The notes beneath the pieces were generated by a model, which saw only the letters and a program-made list of their open reading frames with translations, ran no database searches and was not told the DNA's origin. A program made the position numbers and the translations under genes. Shown piece by piece: positions 48,385-60,465 of a DNA stretch of 64,000 bases. Every line of letters begins with the position of its first letter. The stretch's first letter is position 1. This DNA is from Melastoma dodecandrum (taxonomy: Eukaryota > Streptophyta > Magnoliopsida > Myrtales > Melastomataceae), in assembly GCA_029817715.1 (NCBI GenBank), contig JARUPY010000471.1:2046001-2110000 (forward strand), in the 5' to 3' direction.

Positions 48385-49540
48385 TCAAGCAGAAGCAGGG
48401 AGTGCAGCAGCATGCTCGACTACCTTGGCATGCAGCTCTTCTTTCTTGGCACCCACAATCTTTTCGACAAGCTTCCCTTCTTTGAGGAATATAAAAGTTG
48501 GCATCGCTTCAACCTCCCATTCCTCGGCAACAGTCTGCGAACAACGTCATCTTAAAAGACCGTACTTCTTAGAAAATAAGCAACAACAGAACTGGCAGCT
48601 GCGTCACTATGCCGAGAATATATACTTTGCAGTTACATTAACCAAAACGGAAAGTTTAGTAGCTACGATGAGATGGGTACAGGCGTTCTCCAGTTTCAAT
48701 AACACATGTTACCCGCAGTTCCAATAACAATAAAACTACAGAGAGAAATCGTGCATAAAGTTTTTCCTACAATACTTACTCCCAGTTCATCGACATCCAC
48801 CTTCAGGAACATGACATGAGGCATCTTCTTGGCAATATCTGCCAGAATCGGGGACATCACACGGCACGGACCACACCATGATGCAGTGAAATCGACCACA
48901 ACCTAAATAAGAGAACCTTCAGTATAATGATACCAAACAGATCAGAAACACACGAACAATCATCCTTTCATCCCCAGCATCCGGCATTTCTAGCATGCAA
49001 AAGAGCAGAGAAACAGCTCCATCTCTCGGCTTCCCCTCCGGAATGCATCTTACTCGACTTCTATTCTTGAACAGAGACGACCACGGGGCATTGTCATTCG
49101 CCCAAATCTTTCAAGTTGTTTAAGCATCACGAGAACCCAATGAAGAAAAGTGAACAAACCTAACTCAATCACACAGAGTATGAAAGCCGGACATTCAGAG
49201 AGATCAAAATCCCCGGGGCACGCAGAAATGCAGTGACAAAGCCACTCGAGCCGGGGCTCGATTACACGAAATGACAACATTCTTTCCATCAGAGTTCGAA
49301 CAACCTGCTTCCGATCATGGAAGTCGGGATATTGGGGTTGGAGGTCCCAAAATCTTTGAAGCTGTTACAAACTCCAAAAAGTCTCGCAACCAAACAGCAG
49401 ACCCACCATCACAACCAAAGACTCAAAATCGGGGGCGGGGAGTGAGCGCGTACCAGCTTCTTAAGATCAGTTCCCTTCTGGATTTGTTCCTTCCACGACT
49501 CCACTGAGTGGCATCCGATCACCTGCCCCTCCTCCGCCAT
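48385..49540 (-). CDS. Thioredoxin h
   Basis: Three exons on the minus strand, 49540-49454, 48902-48780 and 48534-48385, phase 0 at both junctions, giving 119 residues. The active site is WCGPC (residues 38-42), preceded by VVVDFTAS. Other thioredoxin landmarks are the buried Asp in [12 protein letters not shown], the cis-proline in [13 protein letters not shown] and the glycine in [10 protein letters not shown]. The N-terminus [20 protein letters not shown] has no targeting peptide, so a cytosolic h-type is expected. It reduces disulphides using NADPH-thioredoxin reductase. Introns lie at the positions usual for TRX h genes. Recalled synteny (At1g19730, TRX H4, next to the lectin) suggests the H3/H4/H5 clade. 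Confidence 0.95.
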
Positions 49541-49613
49541 CTTCTTCCTCTTCCTCTTTCTCTTCCTCTTCCTTCGGACGTCGCTCCTGCCAGCCCACTC
49601 CTTTTGTCCCGTC

Positions 49614-49686
49614 CACCCGACAGCTTGAAATACCCAAAACGCCCCTCCCACCCGACAGCCTGAAATACCCAAAACGCCCCTCCCAC
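49614..49686. repeat. Tandem 35-bp duplication upstream of thioredoxin h
   Basis: Two copies, starting at 49614 and 49649, differ by one base in GACAGC(T/C)TGAAATACC and continue through CAAAACGCCCCTCCCACC. They lie 75-145 bases before the start codon. Confidence 0.85.
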
Positions 49687-49710
49687 CTTCCTTTACACAG
49701 CTTTATACTT

Positions 49711-50297
49711 GACAAAATATCAATTTATGGCCTCAAGTTTGAACCAACTTTCTGTTTTATCATTAACTTATTTTGTTATATAATTTTGTCACCAATTTTT
49801 ATTTTTATTTTGATTTTGGCCAATCATTAATTTCTTCTAGCGAAAGTCAAACAAAGCCTTAATAGACAATTTTCATTTATCGACTAAAAAGAAAAAAAAT
49901 TTAAAAAAATAGGAAATAATATTGAAATCTTTCATTTATTTTTTTATTATAAAATTTTGATGAATAAATCAAGTGAATTGGAAACCGATGTTAATGATAG
50001 TTGCTGATGTTGTCAAAAAATATGAAAAATCGATGAATTTCGAATGATGTTCTATTAGGAGGCGATTATTACGGATAAAGTGGATTATGAGACGAATGAA
50101 TGAGATGTCGAAACTCCACTATTATAGGACACATGTTAGACTATATTAAGGCCTTGTTTGGCTTTCGCTAGAAGAAATTCATGATTGGCCAAAATCAAAA
50201 TAAAAACAAAAGTTGATGACAAAATTATGTAACAAACTAAGTTAATGACAAAATAGAAAGTTGGCTCAAAGTTGAGACCATAAACGTATATTTTGCC
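49711..50297. mobile_element. MULE-type MITE with long terminal inverted repeats
   Basis: 587-bp non-coding AT-rich element. Its ends, GACAAAATATCAATTTATGG on the left and the inverted GGCAAAATATACGTTTATGG on the right, begin inverted repeats of about 150 bases. They contain GGCCAATCATTAATTTCTTC / GAAGAAATTCATGATTGGCC and the stretch around TTTCGCTAGAAG. It is flanked by a perfect 9-bp duplication TTTATACTT (49702-49710 and 50298-50306). A 9-bp target duplication with long inverted repeats is diagnostic of Mutator-like elements. No transposase frame is present. Confidence 0.9.
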
Positions 50298-50587
50298 TTT
50301 ATACTTTGCTTCACCAGATTTCTAACCATAAAAAGCCTTCGTGGCAGAATCCTTCGAATTATAATCAGAGTGTGTCCATAAATACTTGGACTTCATATAA
50401 AGTATGTTTTAGCATAACATTAATAAAAGAATATAAAAAGGATTTGATAATTTAGTGAGTCGATTTTTTCTTTAAAAAAAAAAACTTTATGTTAATAAAT
50501 AAGGGAGGGGAGTATTTCTTTCATTTTGCTTCATGCACCAATCATCCCCATCAGTGTCGCCCTTCTTCGTTTCCTTACTTCCAGACC

Positions 50588-52173
50588 ATGCCCCCGACGA
50601 AGACGGAGACTGCGAGGATGCGGTGCTCGGTGCCCGAGCGTGCGCGGCTTCATGCTGCCATGCTCGCATTGAAGTTCGGATCGGCCTTGTTCAATGTCGT
50701 CTTGTACGCCGTCCTCAACGCGGGCACCAGCAAGATCGTGCTGACGGTTTACAATAATGCCGTCGCCTTCCTCCTGCTCCTTCCCTTCGCTTACTTCCTC
50801 GAGAAGTAAAAGAAGACGCCTTACTTCGTGGCCCGAACATGAGCCCGATATTTGACTCCCATTTTGGTATGATACGTTTTTTGTTCTTGCCTTCTGTCTT
50901 CCAGGGACGTCAGGCCGAGGATCACCGTCGGTTTTCTGATTGAATTCTTCCTCCTCGCGCTCGTGGGGTATGGTTACCGTCGCCGTTACGACCTTCGTTT
51001 AATGGACGGAGATGTTTTGTTCCTTTGAAATTTTAATTGTTTGCTCTGTTTGGGGAGTGTTCAGGATTACCGCAAATCAAGCTTTCTTCTTGTTGGGTTT
51101 GGACAACACCTCGCCGACGCTGGCTTCAGCCATCCAGAACTCCATCCCGGCCATTACTTTCCTGATGGCCGCCATCTTAAGGCGAAATCCGACTTCCTCA
51201 AGTGCTTGATTTTCCAAAAGTTATCTGTAAAATCTGTCCGTAGAGCTGATTTCTTGAACACCATTTTTCTTTTGCAGAATCGAGGAAGTGCGACTGGACA
51301 GAAAAGATGGTCTGGCGAAGGCGTTCGGGACTGCGGTCTGCGTCGCAGGCACTTCCATCATCACCCTATACAAAGGACCTGTAGTATACTCCCCAACATT
51401 GCCTTTCCGGACAACGAACATTGATCTGTACGACACGGATATGCAGTGGACCGGCTCGACAGAAGGGAAGAACTGGACATTGGGTTGCATTTACTTGATA
51501 GCGCAATGCCTGGCGTGCTCTTGTTGGTTCGTGATGCAGGTCCCCCTAGTAAGGAAGTACCCGGCTCAGCTCTCCATCATGACATACGCCAGTTTCTTCG
51601 GCATGATGCAGTTCCTTGTCATATCCGTATTCCTTGAGCGCAACCCCGGCGCCTGGCATGTCCATTCCAGGGGAGAACTCTTCGTCATCTTCTACACTGT
51701 AAGCGTTTCGCCCAACGCCAATCAAACATAATCGCAGCTGCCTGACGAGTGAATTCATTCCTAGGGAGTGGCAGCGTCTGGAGCATCCGCGCTTCAGATT
51801 TGGTGCATAGACAAGGGCGGTCCTGTGTTCGTCGCCATTTACCAGCCCGTCCAGACCCTCATTGCCGCGATCCTTGCCCCCCTCGCCCTCCACGAGGAGT
51901 TCTACCTCGGAGGGTACGTCCCGGACCTGGATCCTCCCATTTCATTGTCCCTTGATCGACAAATCACTTTCACCATCATCTGACAGGGTCATCGGAGCAG
52001 TGCTGACCATCGTGGGGCTGTACCTCGTGCTGTGGGGAATGAACAAGGAGAGAAACTACAACGCCGAGAACGCCTCGTTCCTCGTTGAAACAGACCATGA
52101 GAGCATCGCGGCGCCACCCGTAATTGAGCCGTCTGTGACCTTACCGCTTCTCCGGCCGCCGAGCCGGAAGTGA
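50588..52173 (+). CDS. WAT1: WAT1-like (EamA/nodulin-21 family) membrane transporter
   Basis: Six exons: 50588-50805, 50905-50967, 51065-51181, 51278-51698, 51765-51913 and 51987-52173, giving 384 residues. Ten hydrophobic segments in two EamA halves. Family blocks are LLLLPFAYFLEK, LDNTSPTLASAIQNSIPAIT, CVAGTSIITLYKGP, NWTLGCIYLIAQCL, IWCIDKGGPVFVAIYQPVQT and EEFYLGGVIGAVLTIVGLYL. WAT1 of Arabidopsis is a tonoplast protein that exports auxin and controls secondary wall formation. The junction after exon 3 needs a GC donor (AG/GCGAAA at 51180-51187) to stay in frame with IEEVRLDRKDG; all other borders are GT-AG. Next to the DREB2D-like gene, as recalled for At1g75490/At1g75500. Sequence differs enough that a WAT1-related paralogue is possible. 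Confidence 0.88.
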
Positions 52174-52571
52174 TTGTCATCAAGATCTTCCAAGAGGATA
52201 ACGAGCAAAAGTTGATAATGAACTCTGCCAAAGAATCCCTAGTCATATCTGGGCTGTTGCCTTCTTTTTCCTAGATTACGATGGAAGAAACAAGATTCAT
52301 GAATCTGGGACAAAAGTTGTTCTTCCATAACTGGACAGACTGCATGGGGAATTATTTCCCGACCAACAAAAGCCACGTGCTAATAACATGTAAAGGGAAA
52401 ACCAAACCTTAATTTCATCGAAAGATTCCCACCCCTCGTTGTCTTAACATGTATTTCTTGCATGAAATTTTGCAGTACTAGGAGTAGTAACAGCAGGAGT
52501 AACATCTACACGTATAATATTATTATATTATGCACAAAAGGTCTGTCTGCTGGATTTCGCTATGTTCTTAT
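52174..52571. other. Intergenic between convergent genes
   Basis: 3' regions of the WAT1-like and DREB genes, with no other signal. Confidence 0.5.
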
Positions 52572-53282
52572 TTACATGCCCCATGTGGACTCTAAGCTTG
52601 CCCCCTCCCAGCTACTCCCATCCAAGAATACTTCTCCGAAGTGCCCGCGATTGTCCATCCCCCCCACCGGGAAATCCACCGATATCGCCGCTTCTGCCCA
52701 CATCGACTCGTCTGATATCGGCAGGTCCACATTCATGTTTCCCCAGAACTCGTCGTTATCCTTCCCCGTCACGAACTCCATGCCCTCATCGCTAGCCCTG
52801 CTCCGCGACCCCACGCTCTCGTCCGACACCATGTCCGGGGAGCTGCTGCTCTGGTACCCCTGGCAATCCGACAGGTAAGGAAAGGAGTTACGGAGGGCAT
52901 CGGGTGGGATACTGTCGGTGCTCATGAATCGTGCATCCGCAGAACCAGTGTCCGGGAAAGGTGGCCGACGGGGGCTCTGGGAGGATGAATTTTTGCTGGC
53001 GTAAAGCTCAGGGAGGTTGAGCTTCGCTTCTGGACCGTAGAGCTTCCTCGCCGCCGCATCGTAGGCAATGGCGGCCTCGTGGGAGGTACTGAAGGTTCCA
53101 AGCCAGAGCCTGGCGCCGCGGTTGGGCTCCCTGATCTCCGCGACCCACTTCCCCCAGGTACGCTGCCGGACGCCCTTGTAGGTACAGAGGGCGTTCTCGG
53201 GGCCCCCCTTCCCTCTCATACAACCTTTCCTGGAACTGGCCTGGGCAGGCCTCCTCCCCTGTTTCTTCTCCCCCTGCAACAT
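52572..53282 (-). CDS. DREB2D: DREB2-type AP2 transcription factor (DREB2D-like)
   Basis: Single-exon, 236 residues. The start at 53282 is the first ATG; the frame upstream (to 53363) has only TTG. A basic nuclear-localisation-type stretch ([20 protein letters not shown]) is followed by [20 protein letters not shown], the DREB2 signature before the AP2 domain. The AP2 domain (about 36-92) has [19 protein letters not shown] and [20 protein letters not shown], with the Val of the DREB class in WVAEIREP. The C-terminal half is Ser/Asp-rich and acidic (likely activation domain), ending with [10 protein letters not shown]. It binds DRE/CRT elements in drought and heat responses. Adjacency to the WAT1-like gene supports DREB2D (At1g75490), which I recall as somewhat shorter. 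Confidence 0.92.
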   Translation of the reverse strand: MLQGEKKQGRRPAQASSRKGCMRGKGGPENALCTYKGVRQRTWGKWVAEIREPNRGARLWLGTFSTSHEAAIAYDAAARKLYGPEAKLNLPELYASKNSSSQSPRRPPFPDTGSADARFMSTDSIPPDALRNSFPYLSDCQGYQSSSSPDMVSDESVGSRSRASDEGMEFVTGKDNDEFWGNMNVDLPISDESMWAEAAISVDFPVGGMDNRGHFGEVFLDGSSWEGASLESTWGM

Positions 53283-53407
53283 CCTACCCTCTCTACTCTC
53301 TGCTTTTTTATTTCCAGAACACCCAACAAAGCATAAAACCCAGGAAGAAGCACCAAAAAACAATTCCTTTGCAAGAAGATTTCGAGGTCAAAACGGCCGG
53401 GAAGTGA

Positions 53408-53414
53408 TTATATA
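53408..53414 (-). promoter_or_regulatory. TATA box of DREB2D-like gene
   Basis: Minus-strand TATATAA, 126 bases upstream of the ATG at 53282. Confidence 0.55.
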
Positions 53415-54546
53415 AGTGGGGGATGGGTGGGAAAGGGATACTAAGGGGGGGAGGGATAAGGCCATGACAAAGAGGAGGAGGCCTATAGTAAGCATGGGAT
53501 GAATAACGTGTCTGTGCAAGGGATTCATGGGAGGCATACCTGGCAAGAAGATGGGCATGATCGTGTCAGCAGGGAAGGGCTCTGTAGTGCTGATCTAATC
53601 CCCCGTTCTGGGCACACTTGGCCGAGGGAGTTAACTTAGTGGAGACAAAAGAAAAACAAGGCTCGGGCAGGTGGGAAAAGGAAAGGGCAGTTTAACTGAC
53701 GAAAGGGGAGCCGGGGGGGGGGGGGATCGAGCTGGGATTTCGCTGTTTCTTTGATTGGATAAGTGGATAGACGGGAAGATGGCGACAACGTGATTGAAAG
53801 AAAAGATAAGCACATGCGGGATTTCCAATGATTCTGACAACCCCGAGGATAATGTGAACACTGAACAGGGGGGAAGTATGTAAGAACAAGGTAGCAGGGA
53901 CGTTTAGGGGCCCACCACAGTCCCTGGATTGTAATTCAGTTCGGACAAGTGTTGAGGAGAAGTAGATTCAATGCAACCAGCCGGGAAATTGGAGAACCGC
54001 CCCTTATCAGTCGTGTCCTTTTCTCCCTGCTTACCTTATTACAACCCAGGAAGAAACCTCGGACTGAGTCGGGAGAGCATCAAACAGAGAGGCATATACG
54101 GTCGACTGGCAGTCACCGTAATTATTCAAACAATCATGACATTTTCCCAGCATGGAGAGTGATTGCGGGGACGTGATGTCAGTGATTGCACTGACTGTTC
54201 GACGGAGGAATTGAAGCTTTCCGACAGACACTTCCTCAATCGCTGCTACTGCAAGGTTCAGAAAGTAAAGCCTTTATATTGCAGGATGTTTGGAGAAATA
54301 CACCCAGAGGCTTCACTGTCGGGTAAACTCTGGATATGTTCTTAAAGCGGCCTTCTTATTGCTCGCAGCATCTCCCCTACTCGAATGCCCCATTCCTGCA
54401 CCAACAAGCCAGTACATGCTCCCATTAGCCTGAAAACAAGAGCATCTACTGCAAATGTTGCCGTCGTAGAATGTACAACCTTTTCCATATTCGAAGAAGA
54501 AACAGGCTATTGCAATACAAACATAAGTGTTGCGAGAGAAACGGTC
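53415..54546. other. Intergenic / DREB promoter
   Basis: Promoter of the DREB gene, a G run (about 53713-53725), and unassigned sequence leading to the OBG remnant. No gene supported. Confidence 0.45.
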
Positions 54547-54976
54547 TTACAGCACGGTGACAGCTACCACGGCCAGAGGGCCGGGATAGTCCTCGATATC
54601 TTTATCTCGCTGAATGACTTGTGAAAGTAACATCGACGTATCCATCATCATATTCAGCAACATCATTAGAAGTCTTCTCTGGCCCCATAACGCGCCTCTG
54701 TTTACCGATCTCTTGAATCTTTTGTGTCAAGTAATCCTTTCCGTGGCCTCTAATAAACGTTTATTAGAGGGGGGGGGGGGTTAACCTCTAACATTTGGAA
54801 GATCAATCTTATTTAAGACAACAATATGTGGTCGATAAATTCCATAAAGAAGCTCTTTGAAACCATGGAATTTAGTAGCTGTGACTGCTGTCCGTCCGGC
54901 GTCTATCCATTGATTCACTTGAATAACATGACTACTTGAAGAAGCTTAGAGCAGCCTCACAGAAATATCTCACCCC
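54547..54976 (-). pseudogene. OBG-type GTPase remnant, 3' part
   Basis: Minus-strand pieces of an OBG-like GTP-binding protein: KELLYGIYRPHIVVLNKIDL (G4 motif NKID, about 54788-54870), then IQEIGKQRRVMGPEKTSNDV and DGYVDVTFTSHSAR. A one-base frameshift separates these from IEDYPGPLAVVAVTVL and a stop at 54549-54547. The P-loop and the rest of the G domain are missing. A G/C run (54769-54780) interrupts the reading just after the G4 block. The Obg-fold exon belonging to the same gene lies at 61621-61715, on the far side of the copia insertion. OBG proteins act in organellar ribosome assembly; this copy cannot be functional. Confidence 0.7.
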
Positions 54977-55504
54977 TGTAAGCGAATTAATCGCTAACCC
55001 AAGATCACCGCAGTCGATTTGGAACACCAAGAACTGGGAAAACGGAAGCGTACCTGATTGCGCCATGATCTCCAATAGAAAGAACGCGGAAGTGACGATC
55101 CTTAGCAGCAATCCGGTAGAGACGAACAGAATGATCTGCAGCAAGAAGACGGCGCCCTAGGTCTTCCCCTTTCTTCTGATAAAACGGCCGATGGAACAAC
55201 AATCTCAGTTATCAGCGAAAGAGGGGACCTAGCGCTTACATTAGTCGACGGGCCCTTCCATCACGGGCTTACGCCGATACTTGGCCTACACCGAATTGCC
55301 GTCCAACCCACATCATACAATAACCGAGATGTCGCAAAAGTCCATAACAAATATCACCGAACCTCAATGGACTATCATGCATTGTCCCGTAATCAACATA
55401 CAACCCGGTTTTTCAAGATAGATAAAACATAATTAATTATAGCCCAAAGAAATTTTATAAACAAAACAAAAGAAAGAAAACAAAAGTTCAATAAAATTCC
55501 AACA
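54977..55504 (-). repeat. 3' LTR of the copia element
   Basis: 528 bp. On the minus strand it runs from TGTTGGAATTTTATTGAACT to GATTAATTCGCTTACA. Open frames seen in both LTRs are LTR sequence, not genes. Confidence 0.95.
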
Positions 55505-55815
55505 TTCTCCCACTGGGCTATGATTAATTTCAAAAACTCAAAAACTTTACTTTAAAAGACTCTCGGGCTGTACACAGATATGGCCATATCATAGAAAACG
55601 ATATACGGGACAACATCTCAAAACAACCTCGGCCATCAAAGTCGCTAACACCGAACCATGGCCGTCGTCACATCATTTACCGACATTAGACAACCATGAT
55701 CACAAGCATCCACAACTCTAACGCCAATAGGTCAATGTGGCGGTGTAGCCGAAAATAACATCCCTCAATGGTGATCACAATGATGTTATTTTCGGTCGGT
55801 CCTATAAATTTTCCT

Positions 55816-55966
55816 GTAACCTTTATACTTCATAGAAGTCAGGAAAAACCCTCTGTAACCTTTATATTTCACTGAAGTCAGAGAAAACCTCTGTAACCTG
55901 CACACTTCAGCGAAATCAGAGTACCCATCCGTAACCTTAATGCTTCAGAGAAGCCGGATGAAATAA
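55816..55966. repeat. Four imperfect ~38-bp tandem repeats in copia 3' non-coding part
   Basis: Copies start at 55816, 55855, 55893 and 55931, each beginning GTAACCT and containing a CTTCA..GAA core. They lie between the 3' LTR and the end of the gag-pol frame. Confidence 0.75.
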
Positions 55967-56215
55967 ACTGGCACTAATGCCACCATATGTCTCAAAATAA
56001 AACTCGCGAGAACCTCAATGGTATCATCAGAGACATACTAATTTGACAAAACCGTCATGCTCAAGATAAACACCAGATCTTGAGACTTTCAAACATGTGC
56101 ACATGTAACATTCAACAAAATGAATAACAGATGATCATCATATAACATTAAAACCATCAAATGTCTCAATTCATACATCAACATCGATGTTAAAAACATC
56201 CAACACAAACTCCCA

Positions 56216-59200
56216 CTAACCAAGTACATCAAAAGACTCTACCACCCCCATACTGGTAACATGAACCTGAAAAACACCAGGTGGTAATCCCTTGGTTAAC
56301 GGGTCTGCAATCATCGCGTCAGTGCGGATGTGCTCAATCTCAACATCCCCTTTCTTTACATGATCCCTGACAGCGAGATATTTGATCTCTATATGTTTCG
56401 AACCACTCGAACTCTTATTGTTCTTCGAGAACATCACAGCTGCGCTGTTATCACAAAATATCCTAAGTGGCCTACATATAGAATCAACAACTACAAGCCC
56501 CAATATAAAGTTTCTTAGCCAAATAGCATGTGTCACTGCCCCATAACATGCCACAAACTCTGCCTGCATAGTGGATGAAGCTGTCAGAGTTTGCTTCACA
56601 CTTTTCCAAGAAACTGCCCCACCGGCCATCATGAATATGTATCCTGAAGTAGATTTCCTATCATCTGGGCATGTCCCAAAGTCAGAATCAGTATAACCCA
56701 CTACTTCAAGACTATCTGAGCGCCTGTACACAAGCATATAATCACGTGTCCCCTTTAGATACCTCATAACTTTCTTGGCAGCCATCCAGTGATCAGGACC
56801 TGGATTAGACTGATATCTCCCAAGAACACTCACTGCAAATGCAATGTCCGGCCTAGTACAAACCTGAGCATACATCAAACTCCCAACAGCACTAGCATAA
56901 GGTATACTCACCATCGACTTCTTTTCAAAGTCATTCTTAGGACACTGATTTTTACTGAATTTGTCCCCCTTTTGTACAGGTGCAACACTGGGTTTACAAC
57001 CCTCCATCTCAAAACGTTTCAATACTCTATCAATATATGCCCTTTGAGAGAGTCCCAATAGCCCACGAGATCTATCTCGACGTATATCTATGCCAAGAAC
57101 AAAAGATGCCTCCCCAAGGTCTTTCATATCAAAAGACTTTGTCAACATTATTTTGGTTTCACGGAGCAACCCAACATCACTACTAGCAAGGAGGATATCA
57201 TCAACATACAAGACCAGAAAAATATACTTACTCCCACTGGTCTTTAGGTAGATGCAATGATCTACTTTATTTTCAACGAATCCAAAAGAAGTCACTACTT
57301 CATCAAATTTTAAGTACCACTGACGAGATGCCTGTTTCAGACCATAGATAGACTTCTTAAGCTTACAAACCATGTTCTCCTTACCAATTTCCTCAAATCC
57401 CTCAGGTTGTTCCATATATACATCTTCTTCAAGACTACCGTTTAGAAAAGCAGTCTTAACATCCATCTGATGCAGTTCAAGATCAAAATGTGCAACCAAA
57501 GCCATGATAATACGAAAGCCATCCTTAGAGGAGACGGGAGAAAAGGTCTCGGTATAATCAATACCTGGTTGTTGTGTAAACCCTTTCGCCACTAACCTTG
57601 CCTTATAGCGATCCACCTTTCCATTGGCATCCCTCTTAGTTTTGAACACCCATTTACACCCAACTGGTCGATGACCATCGGGTAAATTCACAAGCTCCCA
57701 CACATCATTCTGTGACATCGAAGTCATTTCTTCTCGCATAGCATTAAGCCACATACTACTATGGGGAACAGAAACAGCCTCCCGATAGCTCAAAGGATCT
57801 GTCAGACTAACATCAGATTCACCAAGATAAACTATATAATCATCACTGATAGCAGGTCGTCTTTGTCTAACAGACCTCCTGACAGGAGCCTCTTGAGAAG
57901 AAGACTCAGGTAACCCACTCTCAGGCTGTGTGAAAAAATCATCAACAATGGGCTGTTCAGTAACGTTACTGGGTACAATCGGCACGTCACTATGTGGGAT
58001 TGAAAGAGGAAAGAATACTTTCTCATTCTGCTCGAAAGTGTCTGAAACATCAACTCCAGTACTAACCTCATCAGCAACATCAAACTCCAAGAACCTTGCA
58101 TTCATGGAGTCAATTACAGTCCTCCCACGACTAGGACAATAGAACCTGTACCCTTTAGACCTATCAGGATATCCAATGAAAAAGCAACGAGAAGTCCTTG
58201 ACTCGATTTTACTCATATGGGGATTGAAGATTTTAACCTCAGCAGGACACCCCCACACACGAAGATGATTAAGGCTAGGTTTACGACCAGTCCAAATTTC
58301 GAAAGGAGTTTTGGGAACAGATTTTGAAGGAACACGGTTAAGGATATACAAAGCAGATCTAAGCGCTTCACCCCATAGAAAACAAGGTAGGTTAGACCTA
58401 CTCATCATGCTTCTCATCATGTCCATAAGAGTGCGATTCCGCCTTTCGGCCACACCATTTTGTTCGGGCGTATAAGGCATGGTATATTGTGGAACAATTC
58501 CACATTCCTGTAAGTACTTAGCAAACGGTCCCATTTGTTGTCCAGAACCATCATGTCTACCATAGTACTCACCACCACGATCAGACCGTACTACCTTAAT
58601 CAATTTCTCTAACTGCTTCTCGACTTCAGTCTTAAAGACTTTAAATTTGTCGAGAGCTTCTGACTTCTCTTTAATGAAATAGAGATAGCCATACCGAGAA
58701 AAGTCATCTATAAATGTTATAAAATACTTGTTTCCACACAAGGTAGTAGGATAAGGTCCAGAGATGTCAGTGTGGATGATTTCTAAAAGCTCTGAGCTAC
58801 GAGTAGCTCCTTTCTTCTTAGACTTGGTGAATTTGCCTTTAATGCAATCTACACAAGTTTCTAGATCACTGAAATCAAGAGAAGGTAAAATTTCATTTTT
58901 GACTAATCTTTGAATCCTTTCTCTCGATATGTGGCCTAAACGTTTATGCCACAACAGACAAGAATTTTCAACGGATAAAGGTCTCTTGGAGGTACTCGAC
59001 TCAACCGAGAAATTTTGAAAAAGAATAGGAGTCAAAAGCAATTGAAATAATCCATTATTTAGAATTCCAGAACCAACAATCTGAGAATTCAAAGACAATC
59101 GAACTGAACCTCGTTCAAAAAGAAAAGAGTATCCACTAGAGTTCAAAGCTGAAATAGAAATCAAGTTTCTTCTAATAGTGGGAACGTAAAAGACATTTCT

Positions 59201-60337
59201 CAACATGAGAACATGATTTGACTCTAGAACAAGACGAACAACTCCTATGGACTCGACTTGGACTTCAACATCGTTCCCCACTTTAAGCTTTGACTCCGTT
59301 TCACTTGGTTTCCTTATGCTCTTGAACCCCTGTAATGTCATAGTAACATGCACAGAAGCTCCACTATCAATCCACCAAGAACTAGGTGAGACATCAACTA
59401 GATTCGATTCAAAACATACTAGAACAGAAGAGTTACCTCCAGACTTATTTTGCTCAAGTCGAGCCTTAAGCTTAAAACAATCCTTCTTCATATGTCCTAA
59501 CTTTTGGCAATAGAAACATTTGATATCCTTTTTAGAGACAACCTTTGAACCTCCCTCACTCTGATCGTGACCATGCCTCTTAAAGCCCGTATTCTTGGAA
59601 GCACCGGGGTGAAAACGCTTAGAGTGCTTCTTACCCTTCACAAAAGGAGGTCTAGTAGAAGACACAAGAAAGGCACTCTCACTCTTCTCCCTCTTAAGTT
59701 TCTCCTCCTCCGCCATACACTTACTAATGAGATCATTGATAGTCCAACTCTCGTTTTGGGAAATAAAGGCAGTTTTGATCTGAGAGAAATTCGGAGGCAA
59801 GGAATTGAGAGCATGAAGAATGATGAACTTATCTGGGAGAGGAATCTCAAGGCTTTTTAGTTTGGACTGGAGGGAAATCATTTTCAGAATATAATCTCTC
59901 ACTCCTCCCACATTGTCATAAGACATACTCGTCAGCTTTTTCAACAGGACACTAGATTCAGCCATATCGGGTACAAGGTACCTATCTCCAAGAGCAGTGA
60001 GCAACTCCTTAGCAGTGGAAGCCTCAGGTAACCCACTCAACAGATGTTCTGAAATTGATCTCCTCATGGCTAGAAGACTCATATAGTTCGAATGCTCCCA
60101 CTTGCTAAAGTACTCCCTTTCCATTGGGGTACTAGCCTCAGTAAGCGGAGCGGGGCGATCCACTCGCAAGGCTAAATCCAGATTTACAAATCCCAGGGCA
60201 TACAGAAGCTCATCCTTCCACTTATTGAAATTAGATCCATTTAGGACCTCAACTACGCCAACACCAGTATTGTTTAAGGCAAGAGTAACTGAAACAAGAG
60301 GAACAAATACATGAGTGAACGTAACAGCAATAGTCAT
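56216..60337 (-). CDS. Ty1/copia gag-pol polyprotein (intact)
   Basis: One uninterrupted frame of 1,373 residues. In order: the gag capsid part (about 25-230, [16 protein letters not shown]); the zinc knuckle [14 protein letters not shown] (about 273-286); the aspartic protease [11 protein letters not shown] (about 318); the GAG-pre-integrase [10 protein letters not shown] (about 460); the integrase core with IHTDISGPY (about 520), IDDFSRYGY and the [20 protein letters not shown] block. Reverse transcriptase has [29 protein letters not shown] and the YVDD catalytic box (about 1047). RNase H has [11 protein letters not shown] and ends with [19 protein letters not shown]. The integrase-before-RT order defines copia. 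Gag and pol share one frame, so no frameshift is needed. No extra envelope-like frame is present. Confidence 0.97.
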   Translation of the reverse strand: MTIAVTFTHVFVPLVSVTLALNNTGVGVVEVLNGSNFNKWKDELLYALGFVNLDLALRVDRPAPLTEASTPMEREYFSKWEHSNYMSLLAMRRSISEHLLSGLPEASTAKELLTALGDRYLVPDMAESSVLLKKLTSMSYDNVGGVRDYILKMISLQSKLKSLEIPLPDKFIILHALNSLPPNFSQIKTAFISQNESWTINDLISKCMAEEEKLKREKSESAFLVSSTRPPFVKGKKHSKRFHPGASKNTGFKRHGHDQSEGGSKVVSKKDIKCFYCQKLGHMKKDCFKLKARLEQNKSGGNSSVLVCFESNLVDVSPSSWWIDSGASVHVTMTLQGFKSIRKPSETESKLKVGNDVEVQVESIGVVRLVLESNHVLMLRNVFYVPTIRRNLISISALNSSGYSFLFERGSVRLSLNSQIVGSGILNNGLFQLLLTPILFQNFSVESSTSKRPLSVENSCLLWHKRLGHISRERIQRLVKNEILPSLDFSDLETCVDCIKGKFTKSKKKGATRSSELLEIIHTDISGPYPTTLCGNKYFITFIDDFSRYGYLYFIKEKSEALDKFKVFKTEVEKQLEKLIKVVRSDRGGEYYGRHDGSGQQMGPFAKYLQECGIVPQYTMPYTPEQNGVAERRNRTLMDMMRSMMSRSNLPCFLWGEALRSALYILNRVPSKSVPKTPFEIWTGRKPSLNHLRVWGCPAEVKIFNPHMSKIESRTSRCFFIGYPDRSKGYRFYCPSRGRTVIDSMNARFLEFDVADEVSTGVDVSDTFEQNEKVFFPLSIPHSDVPIVPSNVTEQPIVDDFFTQPESGLPESSSQEAPVRRSVRQRRPAISDDYIVYLGESDVSLTDPLSYREAVSVPHSSMWLNAMREEMTSMSQNDVWELVNLPDGHRPVGCKWVFKTKRDANGKVDRYKARLVAKGFTQQPGIDYTETFSPVSSKDGFRIIMALVAHFDLELHQMDVKTAFLNGSLEEDVYMEQPEGFEEIGKENMVCKLKKSIYGLKQASRQWYLKFDEVVTSFGFVENKVDHCIYLKTSGSKYIFLVLYVDDILLASSDVGLLRETKIMLTKSFDMKDLGEASFVLGIDIRRDRSRGLLGLSQRAYIDRVLKRFEMEGCKPSVAPVQKGDKFSKNQCPKNDFEKKSMVSIPYASAVGSLMYAQVCTRPDIAFAVSVLGRYQSNPGPDHWMAAKKVMRYLKGTRDYMLVYRRSDSLEVVGYTDSDFGTCPDDRKSTSGYIFMMAGGAVSWKSVKQTLTASSTMQAEFVACYGAVTHAIWLRNFILGLVVVDSICRPLRIFCDNSAAVMFSKNNKSSSGSKHIEIKYLAVRDHVKKGDVEIEHIRTDAMIADPLTKGLPPGVFQVHVTSMGVVESFDVLG

Positions 60338-60465
60338 TTACATAGACTATCAACCAGAGAGCCTCAAACAACGCCAAATGTAGTAAATCCAACACCTTTG
60401 GGCAGAAGGACCCCACACCAGCAAAGTCAAGACACTCTAGCAACCCTCAACAAGTCCGAGAAAAT

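Noticed and set aside
55005..55202. Identical 65-codon frames in two places (also 61121-61318)
   Set aside because: These are the same LTR sequence read twice, not a duplicated gene.
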